From NCBI RefSeq assembly GCF_900105005.1, contig NZ_LT629748.1:2356001-2420000 (forward strand): a DNA stretch of 64,000 bases, read 5' to 3'. Below, piece after piece: positions 36,156 to 46,710 of this stretch (positions are counted from its first letter, which is position 1; every line of letters begins with the position of its first letter). This DNA is from Halopseudomonas litoralis (lineage in GTDB: Bacteria > Pseudomonadota > Gammaproteobacteria > Pseudomonadales > Pseudomonadaceae). The notes below the pieces were generated by a model. It saw only the letters and a program-made list of their open reading frames with translations. It was not told the DNA's origin and did not search any database. The position numbers and the translations under genes are program-made.

Positions 36156-37934
36156 ATGGATAACGCTGCGCATACACTCAACCTGCGGGTGCCTCAGCAA
36201 TCGCTGACGTCTCTGAGTTTTACCCAAAGCAATGAAAAGGGCATTGTCGACTGGATAGCCAATCTACCCAAGGCGAACATCGGCGAAACCGCCCGCCAGC
36301 TCTATTCGGGCCTGATCGAACTCAATCAGTTGCAGGTCTCGCCCGATAAGCGGCTTGCCATGCTGGAGCAGATTCGCCCCCAGGTTCATTACGTCTGCTC
36401 GGCCCTGACGCGCTATTATCTGGGCCAGTCCATCGTGCTGGAAGAGAAGCCGCGCAAGGTCGCCAACCTTTCACAATCGTTGCAGAACCATCTGGCCAAT
36501 GGTTACAAGATCGTGGTCGCGCATGAACAGGACATGAAAAACCGCGACCGTGTGGAGCTCATGACGCATGCCATTCAGCGCGCTATCCGCGCCCTGTGCG
36601 GCCCACTGTTGCGTGCCTACCAACTGTATTGCCCGGTCGCCGATGGTATCTGGCTGGAAATCCACCAGCTGTATCTCCTGGCGCGCAAGCGCAACCTGCA
36701 CCAACTGTCCGTGAATGATGCGGAAAGCCACACCGGCAAGACGCTCAGTATCGAACAGGCCTACCTGGTCGTACTGCTGATGGGCGCCGCTCGCCCCAAC
36801 CAGATTCGCCAGAGTGCCATGGCCAAGCTGTTTTCCCGCCTGGAAGACTGGTGCAGCATGGTCGCCCTGGTCGAACCCGACTCCGTAGACGCCCTGTTCA
36901 TCATCAATCTGGACATGGACTGCCCGCCCCGCTATCGATCACTGGTACTCAACGAAGACTTGACTGGCAGCCTCGGTCTGGATACCCGCCAGTTGGTCGA
37001 CACCATCAAGCAGTACCTGATGGACAGCGAGCCGGCCCGTAAACGGTTGCAGGTGCCCGAAGGCCTGGGCGTGGAACTGTTGCAGCACATCAGCCAATCC
37101 TGGGGAGACCTGGCAGAGCGCACCTTCAATCGCATGCCGGGCCGAGGGGAGCTGAATATCACCATTGGCATGAGCGCCACCCACTTTCATATCGCTGGCA
37201 AGAGCTTCCCGCATTTCATCAATGCCGAAGACAGCAACCCCTTCTCCGATGCCAACCGGCGCGCCGCCCAGCAGGGCTGGAGCAATGCATTCGATGGCGA
37301 CCAGAGCATCGACTGGGCACCTGATGTGGAGAAGATCAATTACAACAGTCCGAACGAACCCAGCGACGAAGAGAATACCGAAAACTACCCGATCCATAGC
37401 TTGCGCATCATCAACCACAGCCCCGGCGGCTTTTGCCTGACCTGGCCCAGGGAAGTACCCAAACAGCTGCAGGCCGGGGAGTTGCTGGGCGTGCAGGAGG
37501 AAAGTGACCAGGGCTGGAGTCTGGCGGTCGTACGGTGGATTCGCCAGGTGCGCGGCGGCGGCACCCAGATGGGTATCGAACTCATCGCGCCGCACTGCAC
37601 GCCCTGCGCCATCAAACTGCTGCGCAAGACCGAACAACCGAGCCGTTATCTGCGCGCACTGCTGGTGCCGGAAGTCACCGCAATCGACCGCCCCCCGACG
37701 CTGATCACCCCGCGCCTGCCCTTCCAGGTGAGCAGCAAGGTGATGCTGTTTCTCGGTGGCCAGGAACTTCGAGCCCAGTTGGCAGACCGCATCACGGCAA
37801 CGGGGAGCTTCAGCCAGTTTGAACATCAGGTGTTGAATCAGGGCGCCAGAAACGGCAGACAAACCGAGAACGACGGCACAAGTTTCACCATCGCTACCGA
37901 GGATGACTTTGACTCCCTGTGGAAGTCTCTGTAG
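36156..37934 (+). CDS. PilZ-domain-like protein upstream of fimX
   Basis: A 592-residue soluble protein. The first 400 residues are helical with no motif I can name (ANIGETARQLYSGLIELNQLQVSPDKRL near 40-67). The C-terminal part (about 425-510) has RIINHSPGGFCLTWP and QMGIELIAP, the N-x-S-x-G-G and closing GIEL strands of PilZ domains, although the RxxxR c-di-GMP motif is not clear. The gene directly before fimX in P. aeruginosa encodes a protein like this. The chosen ATG gives MDNAAHTLNLRVP; its ribosome site is distant. A role in cyclic-di-GMP-related pilus control is inferred from its neighbour only. Confidence 0.75.
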   Translation: MDNAAHTLNLRVPQQSLTSLSFTQSNEKGIVDWIANLPKANIGETARQLYSGLIELNQLQVSPDKRLAMLEQIRPQVHYVCSALTRYYLGQSIVLEEKPRKVANLSQSLQNHLANGYKIVVAHEQDMKNRDRVELMTHAIQRAIRALCGPLLRAYQLYCPVADGIWLEIHQLYLLARKRNLHQLSVNDAESHTGKTLSIEQAYLVVLLMGAARPNQIRQSAMAKLFSRLEDWCSMVALVEPDSVDALFIINLDMDCPPRYRSLVLNEDLTGSLGLDTRQLVDTIKQYLMDSEPARKRLQVPEGLGVELLQHISQSWGDLAERTFNRMPGRGELNITIGMSATHFHIAGKSFPHFINAEDSNPFSDANRRAAQQGWSNAFDGDQSIDWAPDVEKINYNSPNEPSDEENTENYPIHSLRIINHSPGGFCLTWPREVPKQLQAGELLGVQEESDQGWSLAVVRWIRQVRGGGTQMGIELIAPHCTPCAIKLLRKTEQPSRYLRALLVPEVTAIDRPPTLITPRLPFQVSSKVMLFLGGQELRAQLADRITATGSFSQFEHQVLNQGARNGRQTENDGTSFTIATEDDFDSLWKSL

Positions 37935-37987
37935 ATTCCGGTACTTGGACCCGCAGGGACGGACCGCTTGGGAATGAATGGAATGCC

Positions 37988-40054
37988 ATGGGCACTGACG
38001 CAGCCGCTATAAAACTGCTGATTCTGGACGACTCGCAAAACAATGCGGAGCGTCTGGTAAGTATTTTACGCAACGCCGGACACGCTACTCGGGCGCACCG
38101 GATCACCTCGCGCGAAGATCTGCACGAGTCACTTCAGCAAACCTGGGACCTCTGCCTGGCCTGCCCCGAAACCAGCGCAATGACGGCGCTGGAAGCCTGC
38201 CAGATCATCAGCCACTCCCATGATGTGCCCTTTATCCTGTTGACTGACCAATGCGACGCCGACGCACGCACCGATGCCATGCGGTGCGGCATGCAGGATA
38301 CCGTCCCCGCCAGTGCCGACAGCTTGCTCACCCTGATAGTAAAGCGCGAACTGACCAATCTGACGGCCCGTCGCCAGCGCCGCATCGCCGAACAGTCGCT
38401 GCGCGAAGCGGAGAAACGGTGCCAATTGCTGCTGGACAGCTCGGTCGACGCCATCGCCTATGTGCTGGATGGCATGCATATCTATGCCAACCGATCCTAT
38501 ATTCGCCTGTTCGGCTATGACGACCCGGATGACCTGGCGGCAGAACCCATGCTTGGCCTGATTGCTGCCCGGGATCAGAACAACTTCAAGGATTTCCTGC
38601 GGCATTACGCCTGCCGCGGTGATCAAAGCGAAATGCGCTGCAACGCCGTGGACAGCGAAGGGAAGGAATTCCCCATCATGCTCAGCTTTTCGCCGGCGCA
38701 TTATGACGGCGAGCCCTGTACTCAGGTGGTCATCCGCGCTGAAACCGCCAGTGCCGAGTTCGAACAGAAGCTCAAGGCCATGGCCAGCCACGACCTGGTC
38801 ACCGGACTGTTCAACCGCTCCTGGTTCCAGGAGCAGCTGGATAAAGTCGGTGAACAGGCAGTGCATAACAGCCAGCCCAGCACGCTGATATACATCAACG
38901 TGGACAACTTCAATACGCTGCAAGCCGACATCGGTATCGGCGGCTCGGATCTCATTCTTGCCGATCTGGCGCAGATTCTGCGGCGCTCTTTCCCCGAGAA
39001 CACCCTCCTCGCCCGCTTCAGTGATGATGCCTGCAGCGTATTGCTCGAAGGCACCGAACCGGAACCGGTCACCGGACAGCTGAGAGCACTACTGAAGCAG
39101 GTTGAAGGCAACCTGTTCGAGGCCAACGGCCGCACCATCCAGATCACTGTCAGCATCGGTGTCTCCTGCATCAGCGAGACCCACCCGGAGCCAAGCCAGG
39201 CCATCGAACGCGCCCACCGCCTCGCCGAACAGATCAGCCAGGAAGGCGGCAATGCGATAAAAATCTTCAACCCGCTCGAAGAGCTTGAACACATGGCTAA
39301 CCGGGGCAATATCATCGCCTTGATTCGCCACAAGCTGGAAACCAAGGGTTTCAATCTGCAGTTTCAACCTGTCATCAGTTTGCGCGGTGACAGCTCGGAA
39401 CATTACGAAACATTCCTCACTCTGCTGAACAATCAGGGCGAGGAAATCCCGAACGCGGAGTTCCGTAACGCCGCACTGGAGTCAGGTCTCGCCACTCAGA
39501 TCGACCGCTGGCTGATCACCCGGGCAGTGGAGCTGCTGGCACAGCACCGCAGCAAGGGAGCGGATACCCACCTGATCCTCAACCTCAGCAGCGCCAGCCT
39601 GCAGGATCCGGAAATCGTCCAGTGGATCTCCACTCTGCTGAAGGCAGCCAGGCTGCCGGCCGATGCGCTGATTTTCCAGTTCAACGATGCCGACGCCAAC
39701 AATTACCTGAAACATGCCAAGGTAATGGCCGAGGCACTGCATTCCATCCATTCACGGATTGCCCTCAGCCATTTCGGCGGCGCCCTCAACCCCTACGCCG
39801 TGCTCCGACATCTGCCTGTCGACTACGTGAAGATCGATGACTCTTTCAGCAACGACCTGTCTACTCCCGAAGCCGTCGAACGACTCAAGGAAATGGTGGC
39901 AACGCTGCACAATCAGGGCAAGCTGACCATGGTTTCACGCGTCAACAGCGCAACCATGATGCCAACGCTCTGGCAGGCCGGGGTCAACTATATTCAGGGC
40001 GATTATCTGCAGCCGCCGACCGACAGCATGAGCTTCGATTTTTCAGGCGAATGA
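37988..40054 (+). CDS. fimX: FimX-type cyclic-di-GMP receptor (REC-PAS-GGDEF-EAL, degenerate)
   Basis: A 688-residue protein controlling type IV pilus assembly. It has a receiver-like domain (about 8-125, KLLILDDSQNNAERLVSILRNAGHATRAHR, but no Asp in the usual ACPETSAMTALEA position), a PAS domain (about 145-265), a GGDEF domain whose signature is replaced (ARFSDDACSVLL) and an EAL domain that begins HYETFLTLL where active enzymes have E-A/V-L. Both catalytic sites are therefore lost, as in P. aeruginosa FimX, which binds c-di-GMP through its EAL domain. The ATG at 37988 gives MGTDAAAIKLLILDDS. Confidence 0.9.
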   Translation: MGTDAAAIKLLILDDSQNNAERLVSILRNAGHATRAHRITSREDLHESLQQTWDLCLACPETSAMTALEACQIISHSHDVPFILLTDQCDADARTDAMRCGMQDTVPASADSLLTLIVKRELTNLTARRQRRIAEQSLREAEKRCQLLLDSSVDAIAYVLDGMHIYANRSYIRLFGYDDPDDLAAEPMLGLIAARDQNNFKDFLRHYACRGDQSEMRCNAVDSEGKEFPIMLSFSPAHYDGEPCTQVVIRAETASAEFEQKLKAMASHDLVTGLFNRSWFQEQLDKVGEQAVHNSQPSTLIYINVDNFNTLQADIGIGGSDLILADLAQILRRSFPENTLLARFSDDACSVLLEGTEPEPVTGQLRALLKQVEGNLFEANGRTIQITVSIGVSCISETHPEPSQAIERAHRLAEQISQEGGNAIKIFNPLEELEHMANRGNIIALIRHKLETKGFNLQFQPVISLRGDSSEHYETFLTLLNNQGEEIPNAEFRNAALESGLATQIDRWLITRAVELLAQHRSKGADTHLILNLSSASLQDPEIVQWISTLLKAARLPADALIFQFNDADANNYLKHAKVMAEALHSIHSRIALSHFGGALNPYAVLRHLPVDYVKIDDSFSNDLSTPEAVERLKEMVATLHNQGKLTMVSRVNSATMMPTLWQAGVNYIQGDYLQPPTDSMSFDFSGE

Positions 40055-40114
40055 TATCGGAATGACCGTGCATTGAATGCTTCAGGCAGGTAGATGAGAA
40101 AGTACTCTATCTTG

Positions 40115-40150
40115 TAAAAAAATATCCGGACTGGAGACCAGCCCGGATAT
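40115..40150 (-). terminator. Rho-independent terminator of groES-groEL
   Basis: On the minus strand ATATCCGG...CCGGATAT (40150-40143 and 40129-40122) with an internal CTGG/CCAG pairing forms a long hairpin, followed by seven T residues (40121-40115). It lies 111 bases after the groEL stop and is also downstream of the convergent fimX gene. Confidence 0.85.
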
Positions 40151-40260
40151 CGAATTTCATCAACTGCATGCTCAGCGGAGCTTGGGAGATACCGGCCGAA
40201 GCCGGCACCTCCCTTCTGCTGTAGTCCGCCAAGCTGGCCAGCTGAGCGACTATCGTCGTA

Positions 40261-41916
<1,656 letters not shown>

Positions 41917-41950
41917 TCAATGAATTCGTTAAGGGATCGGGTGACGGAGC

Positions 41951-42244
41951 TCAGCCTTCCAGCACACCGTAAATTTCGGATTCGCTCATCATCAGCAGCT
42001 CTTCGCCATCGATCTTGATGGTGCTGCTGCCGGAATAGGGCCCGAAAACAACCTTGTCGCCTTCTTTGACGGCCAGCGGACGCACTTCACCATTGTCCAG
42101 CAGACGCCCGGTACCAACAGCAAGGACTACACCGGTGTTCGGCTTTTCTGCTGCAGAGCCCGGCAGAACGATACCGCCAGCGGTTTTTGTTTCTTCTTCG
42201 CTGCGACGAACGACTACGCGGTCGTGTAACGGACGGATTTTCAT
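41951..42244 (-). CDS. groES: Co-chaperonin GroES (Hsp10)
   Basis: A 97-residue co-chaperonin that caps GroEL. The start [14 protein letters not shown], the mobile loop [21 protein letters not shown] and the [30 protein letters not shown] segment define the family. GGGAG lies before the ATG. The transcript starts at a sigma-32 promoter about 150 bases upstream. Confidence 0.99.
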   Translation of the reverse strand: MKIRPLHDRVVVRRSEEETKTAGGIVLPGSAAEKPNTGVVLAVGTGRLLDNGEVRPLAVKEGDKVVFGPYSGSSTIKIDGEELLMMSESEIYGVLEG

Positions 42245-42274
42245 CGTTGTGAGTCTCCCAAATGAGTGTCAAAG

Positions 42275-42288
42275 GCCGGCATGCCGGC
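42275..42288. repeat. 14-base palindrome in the groES leader
   Basis: GCCGGCATGCCGGC, 31 bases before the groES ATG. In RNA it could form a short hairpin near the ribosome site. Its function is unknown. Confidence 0.4.
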
Positions 42289-42390
42289 ATTTCAAGTTAA
42301 CCAGGCCTGCGGCCTGAAGGGCGCGCCGAAGCGACGCTCCTGTCCAACGCAGGGCCCCTTCTATGGGCCCCTGCAAAACTGGTGCATTGT

Positions 42391-42418
42391 TTATGGGGCC
42401 CGGCAAAACCTTTTCAAG
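42391..42418 (-). promoter_or_regulatory. Sigma-32 (RpoH) heat-shock promoter for groES-groEL
   Basis: On the minus strand CTTGAAA (42418-42412), a 13-base spacer and CCCCATAA (42398-42391) match the RpoH consensus CTTGAAA-N11-16-CCCCATNT almost perfectly. The predicted transcript starts near 42384, giving a leader of about 140 bases. The sequence also reads into the end of the fxsA intergenic region. Confidence 0.85.
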
Positions 42419-42435
42419 GGGCGACTCCAAAAATT

Positions 42436-42891
42436 TCACGGTCTGTTCAATCGTTGGTCATCGTCAGCCGGCGCGGGAGTACCGGCTTCCCATTCGCCTT
42501 CAATGACGGTGTGTTCACCCCGCTGGTACCTATGTGGACCGCCGCCCTGGTCATCCGGACCGGAACCACCGCCGCGGTGCAGCAGCGCCAAGACCAGACA
42601 GGGGATCGCCAGTACATCGGTGACCAGCCCGGGAAAGGCGATCAGCACACCGGCGAGTACGCCCCACATGCCCGACTTCAATACACCGAACGGGCTACGA
42701 TTGCTGGCCATCTGCTGTTGCAGGCGCTGCAGCATACCCCAGCCGTTGCGTTGGATCAGCGTCAACCCGACGACACCGGTGAACAATACCCAGAACAGAG
42801 TCCAGCCAACTCCAACCGCCTGTCCGAGCAGGATCAGACTCGCCAGCTCAATCAGCGGCAGCGCCAACAACAATATGCGCAACAATGGCAT
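42436..42891 (-). CDS. fxsA: FxsA family membrane protein
   Basis: A 151-residue inner-membrane protein with three hydrophobic helices (about 2-22, 27-48, 75-100) and family blocks LPLIELASLILLGQAVGVGWTLFWVLFTGVVGLTLIQ and GVLIAFPGLVTDVLAIPCLVLAL. The cytoplasmic tail is hydrophilic and Gly/Asp-rich. E. coli FxsA overproduction relieves F-plasmid exclusion of phage T7. ATG 42891 follows GAGG; the longer frame lacks a ribosome site. It precedes groES as in E. coli and Pseudomonas. Confidence 0.92.
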   Translation of the reverse strand: MPLLRILLLALPLIELASLILLGQAVGVGWTLFWVLFTGVVGLTLIQRNGWGMLQRLQQQMASNRSPFGVLKSGMWGVLAGVLIAFPGLVTDVLAIPCLVLALLHRGGGSGPDDQGGGPHRYQRGEHTVIEGEWEAGTPAPADDDQRLNRP

Positions 42892-43078
42892 GACAACCTC
42901 AAGAATGGTTTCAAAGTTCTTATATGGGGCTTGCCAGGTCAGTTTCAAGGCCGCTTGGAAGCCAGGACGCGAGTCCCTCATCAAGTCAGCGGATGACCGT
43001 TTTTAGCTAACAGGTATTCATAATGCCGGCGGCTTGTTGCATTCTTGTGCGCTATTTCAAATTCAAGGAGTCACGTAC

Positions 43079-43837
43079 ATGCAATTGAAAGACAGTGTGA
43101 TCATTGTTACCGGCGGTGGTCAGGGCCTGGGTCGAGCGATGGCTGAATATCTGGCAGGCCGCGGCGCGCGCCTGGCACTGGTAGATCTCGACCAGGCCAA
43201 ACTGGACGAAGCCGTCGCCGCATGCAAGACCGCAGGCGGGGATGCCCGTGCCTATGTCTGCAACATTGCCAATGAACAGCAGGTGACCGACATGGTCGGT
43301 CAGGTGGCGACGGATTACGGCACCATCAATGGCCTGATCAACAATGCCGGAATTCTGCGTGACGGTCTGTTGCTCAAGTCGAAGGATGGCGAGATCCAGA
43401 AGATGAGCCTGAATCAGTGGCAGTCGGTGATCGACGTCAACCTGACCGGGGTATTTCTGGGCACTCGCGAGGTGGCAGCGAAAATGGTCGAGCTGGGCAG
43501 CAAAGGCCTGATCATCAACATTTCATCCATTTCCCGCGCCGGCAACATGGGCCAGTCCAACTACTCCGCAGCCAAGGCCGGTGTCGCTGCGCTGACAGTG
43601 GTCTGGGCCAAGGAGCTGGCACGTTATGGGATCCGCGTGGCGGGGATTGCGCCGGGCTTCATCGAGACCGAAATGACCTCTGGCATGAAACCCGAAGCAC
43701 TGGAAAAGATGACCTCCGGCATTCCCCTGCGGCGCATGGGAATGCCGGAGGAAATCGCCCACTCCGCCGCCTACCTGTTCGAAAACGACTATTACAGCGG
43801 TCGTATCCTGGAACTGGACGGCGGTCTGCGCCTGTAA
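43079..43837 (+). CDS. Short-chain dehydrogenase/reductase (FabG-like)
   Basis: A 252-residue Rossmann oxidoreductase. The cofactor loop [28 protein letters not shown] is at residues about 12-39; Asp at the end of strand 2 suggests NAD preference. NNAG, the catalytic Ser in [10 protein letters not shown] and YSAAKAG (Tyr162, Lys166) are intact. The family-typical ending [13 protein letters not shown] closes the protein. An AAGGAG ribosome site decides the start at 43079. The substrate is unknown. An orthologue lies near groEL and fxsA in P. aeruginosa. Confidence 0.9.
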   Translation: MQLKDSVIIVTGGGQGLGRAMAEYLAGRGARLALVDLDQAKLDEAVAACKTAGGDARAYVCNIANEQQVTDMVGQVATDYGTINGLINNAGILRDGLLLKSKDGEIQKMSLNQWQSVIDVNLTGVFLGTREVAAKMVELGSKGLIINISSISRAGNMGQSNYSAAKAGVAALTVVWAKELARYGIRVAGIAPGFIETEMTSGMKPEALEKMTSGIPLRRMGMPEEIAHSAAYLFENDYYSGRILELDGGLRL

Positions 43838-43864
43838 CCTAGCCCAACGTGGACGGCCCCGGCG

Positions 43865-44875
43865 TCACCAGTTGACGCCGAAGCCCAGCTTGTAGCGGGT
43901 CTCGTTACGGCTCTTATCGTCCGAACTGTCGGTGTAATCCCATTCGGTCATCAAGCTCAGCGAGGCCCAGCTGTTCAGCAGGTAGCGCAGCCCCAGCTCG
44001 GCATCGACTATATAGCTCACTTCGTCATCGTTAGGGATGAGGGTTTCAGCGTTGTGGACCAGCTGGAAGCGCTTGCCGAACAGAAAACGTCGATAATCCC
44101 AGGCCAGGCCCAGGCCGTTGCTGCGGCTGTTATTCCCGTCCCTTGCATCCAGACGCAAATGCTCGAAACGCGCCGAGGTCTCGAAACGGCCGAAAGCATT
44201 GTTCCACCATTCATAACCCGGACCGGAACCCGCCTGGATCTGCCGCTTCACTTCGCCCAGATGATCACGCTGATAGCTGATGCGGTTCTGCCAGAACCAC
44301 TTGTCGGCGAAGAACCAGCTCAGGGTGTAATCTGACTCCCACCAATGGCGGGTCTTGATATCGTCCCGGTAATCACGTTCGAAGTCCCCGGTGAAGGCGT
44401 GCCGCCAATCGCCATGGCGGGCTTCGGTCGATATATCCACATCAAGATCGCGTTTTTTCGACTCGGTGTTCTCCAGCTCCAGCGACAGATCCACGCGGCC
44501 ATCCCAGACCCAGTCTTCGATCAACGGTTGCGGCTCCATCATCTGCTGTAACTGATCAAGCCTGAAAGGCTGCGGTTCCGGCTCGCCGTTGACCAGCCAT
44601 ATTTCTCCCGGCTCCTCGGACGGTTGAATGCGCCTTGCGTGCTGCGTATTGTCGCGGGTCTTGATCAATAGCGCTCTGTCACTCTCCAATGTGCGTATGC
44701 GATTGACATTGACCGACACCTGGCCGGCAAAATCGGTCTGGATGACCAGCTTGTTGCCTTCCATGAGCTCGATGTGACCGGTCAGCCGGTCACCATTATC
44801 CAGCCAGATGGTATCGGCGACCGCGGGCAATGCGCACAACAGGGAAAACAACAGCAGATAACGTGACTTCAACAT
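43865..44875 (-). CDS. DUF481 outer-membrane beta-barrel protein
   Basis: A 336-residue protein with a cleavable signal peptide (MLKSRYLLLFSLLCALPAVAD), a domain recalling the YbbN/DUF481 N-terminal strand segment (TIWLDNGDRLTGHIELMEGNKLVIQTDFAGQVSVNVNRI), and about 200 residues of alternating aromatic/polar strands ending in a terminal GFGVNW, the aromatic-end signature of outer-membrane barrels. It starts at ATG 44875 after AGG. DUF481 proteins are of unknown role. It is divergent from the alkyltransferase-like gene 49 bases away. A hairpin overlaps its stop codon. Confidence 0.82.
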   Translation of the reverse strand: MLKSRYLLLFSLLCALPAVADTIWLDNGDRLTGHIELMEGNKLVIQTDFAGQVSVNVNRIRTLESDRALLIKTRDNTQHARRIQPSEEPGEIWLVNGEPEPQPFRLDQLQQMMEPQPLIEDWVWDGRVDLSLELENTESKKRDLDVDISTEARHGDWRHAFTGDFERDYRDDIKTRHWWESDYTLSWFFADKWFWQNRISYQRDHLGEVKRQIQAGSGPGYEWWNNAFGRFETSARFEHLRLDARDGNNSRSNGLGLAWDYRRFLFGKRFQLVHNAETLIPNDDEVSYIVDAELGLRYLLNSWASLSLMTEWDYTDSSDDKSRNETRYKLGFGVNW

Positions 44876-44924
44876 GAAAACCAGCCTGGACAATCTGAAA
44901 GAGACAAAGGAAGAGGCATTATCC

Positions 44925-45287
44925 ATGAGAGAAGGTTCCCCGGCACCTGCTTCCGCTTCCACTGCGGATGACCGTAAGCAGCTGCTCTGGCAGGTGCTGG
45001 CCTCCATTCCCCCGGGGCGCGTGAGCAGCTATGGCCGACTGGCGCAGCTGGCCGGCCTGGGGCGCGGCGCCCGACTGGTCGGCCGCTGGCTGGGGCAGTT
45101 GCCGGATGATACCCGCCTGCCCTGGCACCGTGTGTTGAACAGCCAGGGGCAACTGTCGCTGCCGGCGGACAGTCCGTCGGGTCAGGAACAATATCAGCGG
45201 CTGATGGCCGAAGGTGTCATCATTCGCAACCGGCGGGTGAATATGGCCCGTTACGGCTGGCCGGATCTGCACACAGGCGATAAGTGA
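44925..45287 (+). CDS. Alkyltransferase-like protein (ATL), MGMT-related
   Basis: A 120-residue protein with the O6-alkylguanine DNA-alkyltransferase C-terminal fold: IPPGRVSSYGRLAQLAG with the DNA-binding helix and PWHRV where active enzymes have PCHRV. The alkyl-accepting Cys is therefore Trp67, the defining substitution of ATL proteins, which bind O6-alkylguanine and route it to nucleotide excision repair. GAGG supports ATG 44925; an ATG at 44874 has poorer context. It is followed seven bases later by ampG. The divergent DUF481 gene starts 49 bases upstream. Confidence 0.88.
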   Translation: MREGSPAPASASTADDRKQLLWQVLASIPPGRVSSYGRLAQLAGLGRGARLVGRWLGQLPDDTRLPWHRVLNSQGQLSLPADSPSGQEQYQRLMAEGVIIRNRRVNMARYGWPDLHTGDK

Positions 45288-45294
45288 CCACTCG

Positions 45295-46656
45295 ATGAAC
45301 GACACCCCAGTAGTACCAGACCGCGAGAGCTGGAAGGTCTACCTCAAACCCCGCGTGCTGGGGATGCTGTTTCTCGGCTTTTCCGCCGGGCTGCCATTGC
45401 TGCTGGTCGGCGGTACTTTCAGTGCCTGGTTGCGCGATCTGGGTATCGAGCTGGCCGCCATCGGCTTTCTCAGCTGGGTCGGCATGGCGCATTCGATCAA
45501 GGTGCTGTGGGCGCCGCTTATCGACCGTGCACCGCTGCCGCTACTCAGCCGGTGGCTGGGCCGGCGCCGCGCCTGGATGCTGCTGGCACAACTGGTGATC
45601 GCTGGCGCCTTGCTGGGTATGGCTCTCACCGACCCGCGGGAGAACCTCACACTGGTCGCGCTATGGGCGGTTCTGGCCGCCTTCGGCTCAGCTACTCAGG
45701 ATGTCGCCATTGATGCCTACCGGGTCGAAGCCGAAGCCCGCCATCGGCAGGCTGCCATGGCTGCCACCTATGTCACCGGCTATCGCGTGGCTGTGCTCGC
45801 CGCGGGTGCCGGCGCACTGCATCTGGCCTCCATCGACAGCTGGACCTTGGCGTATGGCAGCATGGCTATGTTGATGGGTGTGGGGCTACTCACCACTCTG
45901 GTCATCGCCGAGCCGGTCGTTTCGGTCACCAGCTCAACCCTGCACTTCGAACACCGTGTCGCCGACTATCTGGCCCAGACCCGCCATGGCGGCTGGCGGC
46001 GCCATCTCACGGCCTGGTTCATCGGTGCCATGGTCTGCCCTTTTGCCGAGTTCTTTCAACGCTACGGCAAAGCCGCCCTGTTGATTCTGGCCTTCATTGC
46101 TACCTTCCGGATCAGCGATATCTTCATGGGGGTAATGGCCAACCCCTTCTATCTCGATCTGGGTTTCAGCAAGGCACAGATTGCCAACATTGCAGCAGCC
46201 TTCGGCCTGGGCATGACCTTGCTTGGTGCCGGTTTGGGTGGATTGCTGGTGGCGCGTTTCGGCATTGCGCCGATTCTGCTGCTGACGGCCTTCATGGCCC
46301 CGCTCACCAACCTGGCCTTTGCCTGGCTGGCCTTCATCGGACCAGAGACCTACGGACTGGTAGTGGCGATCATTGCCGACAACATTACAGGTGGCCTGGC
46401 CATTTCGGTATTCATCGCCTACCTTTCGAGCCTGACCAATACTGCCTATACGGCGACGCAATATGCCTTGTTCAGTTCATTGATGACTCTGCCAGGGCAG
46501 TTTGCGGCAGGTTTTACTGGCGTACTGGCGGCTAATCTCGGCTGGACGAGCTTCTTCATGACCACTGCCCTGACCGGGCTTCCGGCCATAGTGCTGGCCG
46601 CTATGCTACTTAAATTTGCCCATCCTGATCAGGTGCGCCGACCCGGTATTGAATGA
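45295..46656 (+). CDS. ampG: AmpG-type muropeptide transporter (MFS)
   Basis: A 453-residue protein with 12 predicted helices. AmpG signatures are GFSAGLPLLLVGGTFSAWLRDLGIELAAIGFLSWVGMAHSIKVLWAPLIDR, WLGRRRAWMLLAQL, and GSATQDVAIDAYRVEAE. AmpG imports anhydromuropeptides from the periplasm for peptidoglycan recycling. It starts seven bases after the ATL stop, and amiB, ampD and ampE are elsewhere in the window. P. aeruginosa AmpG is longer (594 residues); this is close to the E. coli length of 491. Confidence 0.9.
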   Translation: MNDTPVVPDRESWKVYLKPRVLGMLFLGFSAGLPLLLVGGTFSAWLRDLGIELAAIGFLSWVGMAHSIKVLWAPLIDRAPLPLLSRWLGRRRAWMLLAQLVIAGALLGMALTDPRENLTLVALWAVLAAFGSATQDVAIDAYRVEAEARHRQAAMAATYVTGYRVAVLAAGAGALHLASIDSWTLAYGSMAMLMGVGLLTTLVIAEPVVSVTSSTLHFEHRVADYLAQTRHGGWRRHLTAWFIGAMVCPFAEFFQRYGKAALLILAFIATFRISDIFMGVMANPFYLDLGFSKAQIANIAAAFGLGMTLLGAGLGGLLVARFGIAPILLLTAFMAPLTNLAFAWLAFIGPETYGLVVAIIADNITGGLAISVFIAYLSSLTNTAYTATQYALFSSLMTLPGQFAAGFTGVLAANLGWTSFFMTTALTGLPAIVLAAMLLKFAHPDQVRRPGIE

Positions 46657-46662
46657 CGAGCT

Positions 46663-46690
46663 GACGGGTCAACACGTGGCTCGACCCGTC
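46663..46690. terminator. Hairpin between convergent ampG and mscS
   Basis: GACGGGTC (46663-46670), 12-base loop, GACCCGTC (46683-46690), followed by GTTTCTC. It is seven bases after the ampG stop and 21 before the mscS stop. Confidence 0.6.
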
Positions 46691-46710
46691 GTTTCTCATC
46701 CAGCCACCGA

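Noticed and set aside
42290..42296. A second CTTGAAA (minus strand) close to groES.
   Set aside because: No CCCCAT-like -10 occurs at 11-16 bases, so it is not a second heat-shock promoter.
43860..43880. Hairpin CGGCGTCA/TGACGCCG overlapping the DUF481 stop codon.
   Set aside because: One arm is in the conserved terminal strand codons and no T tract follows on either strand; not annotated as a terminator.
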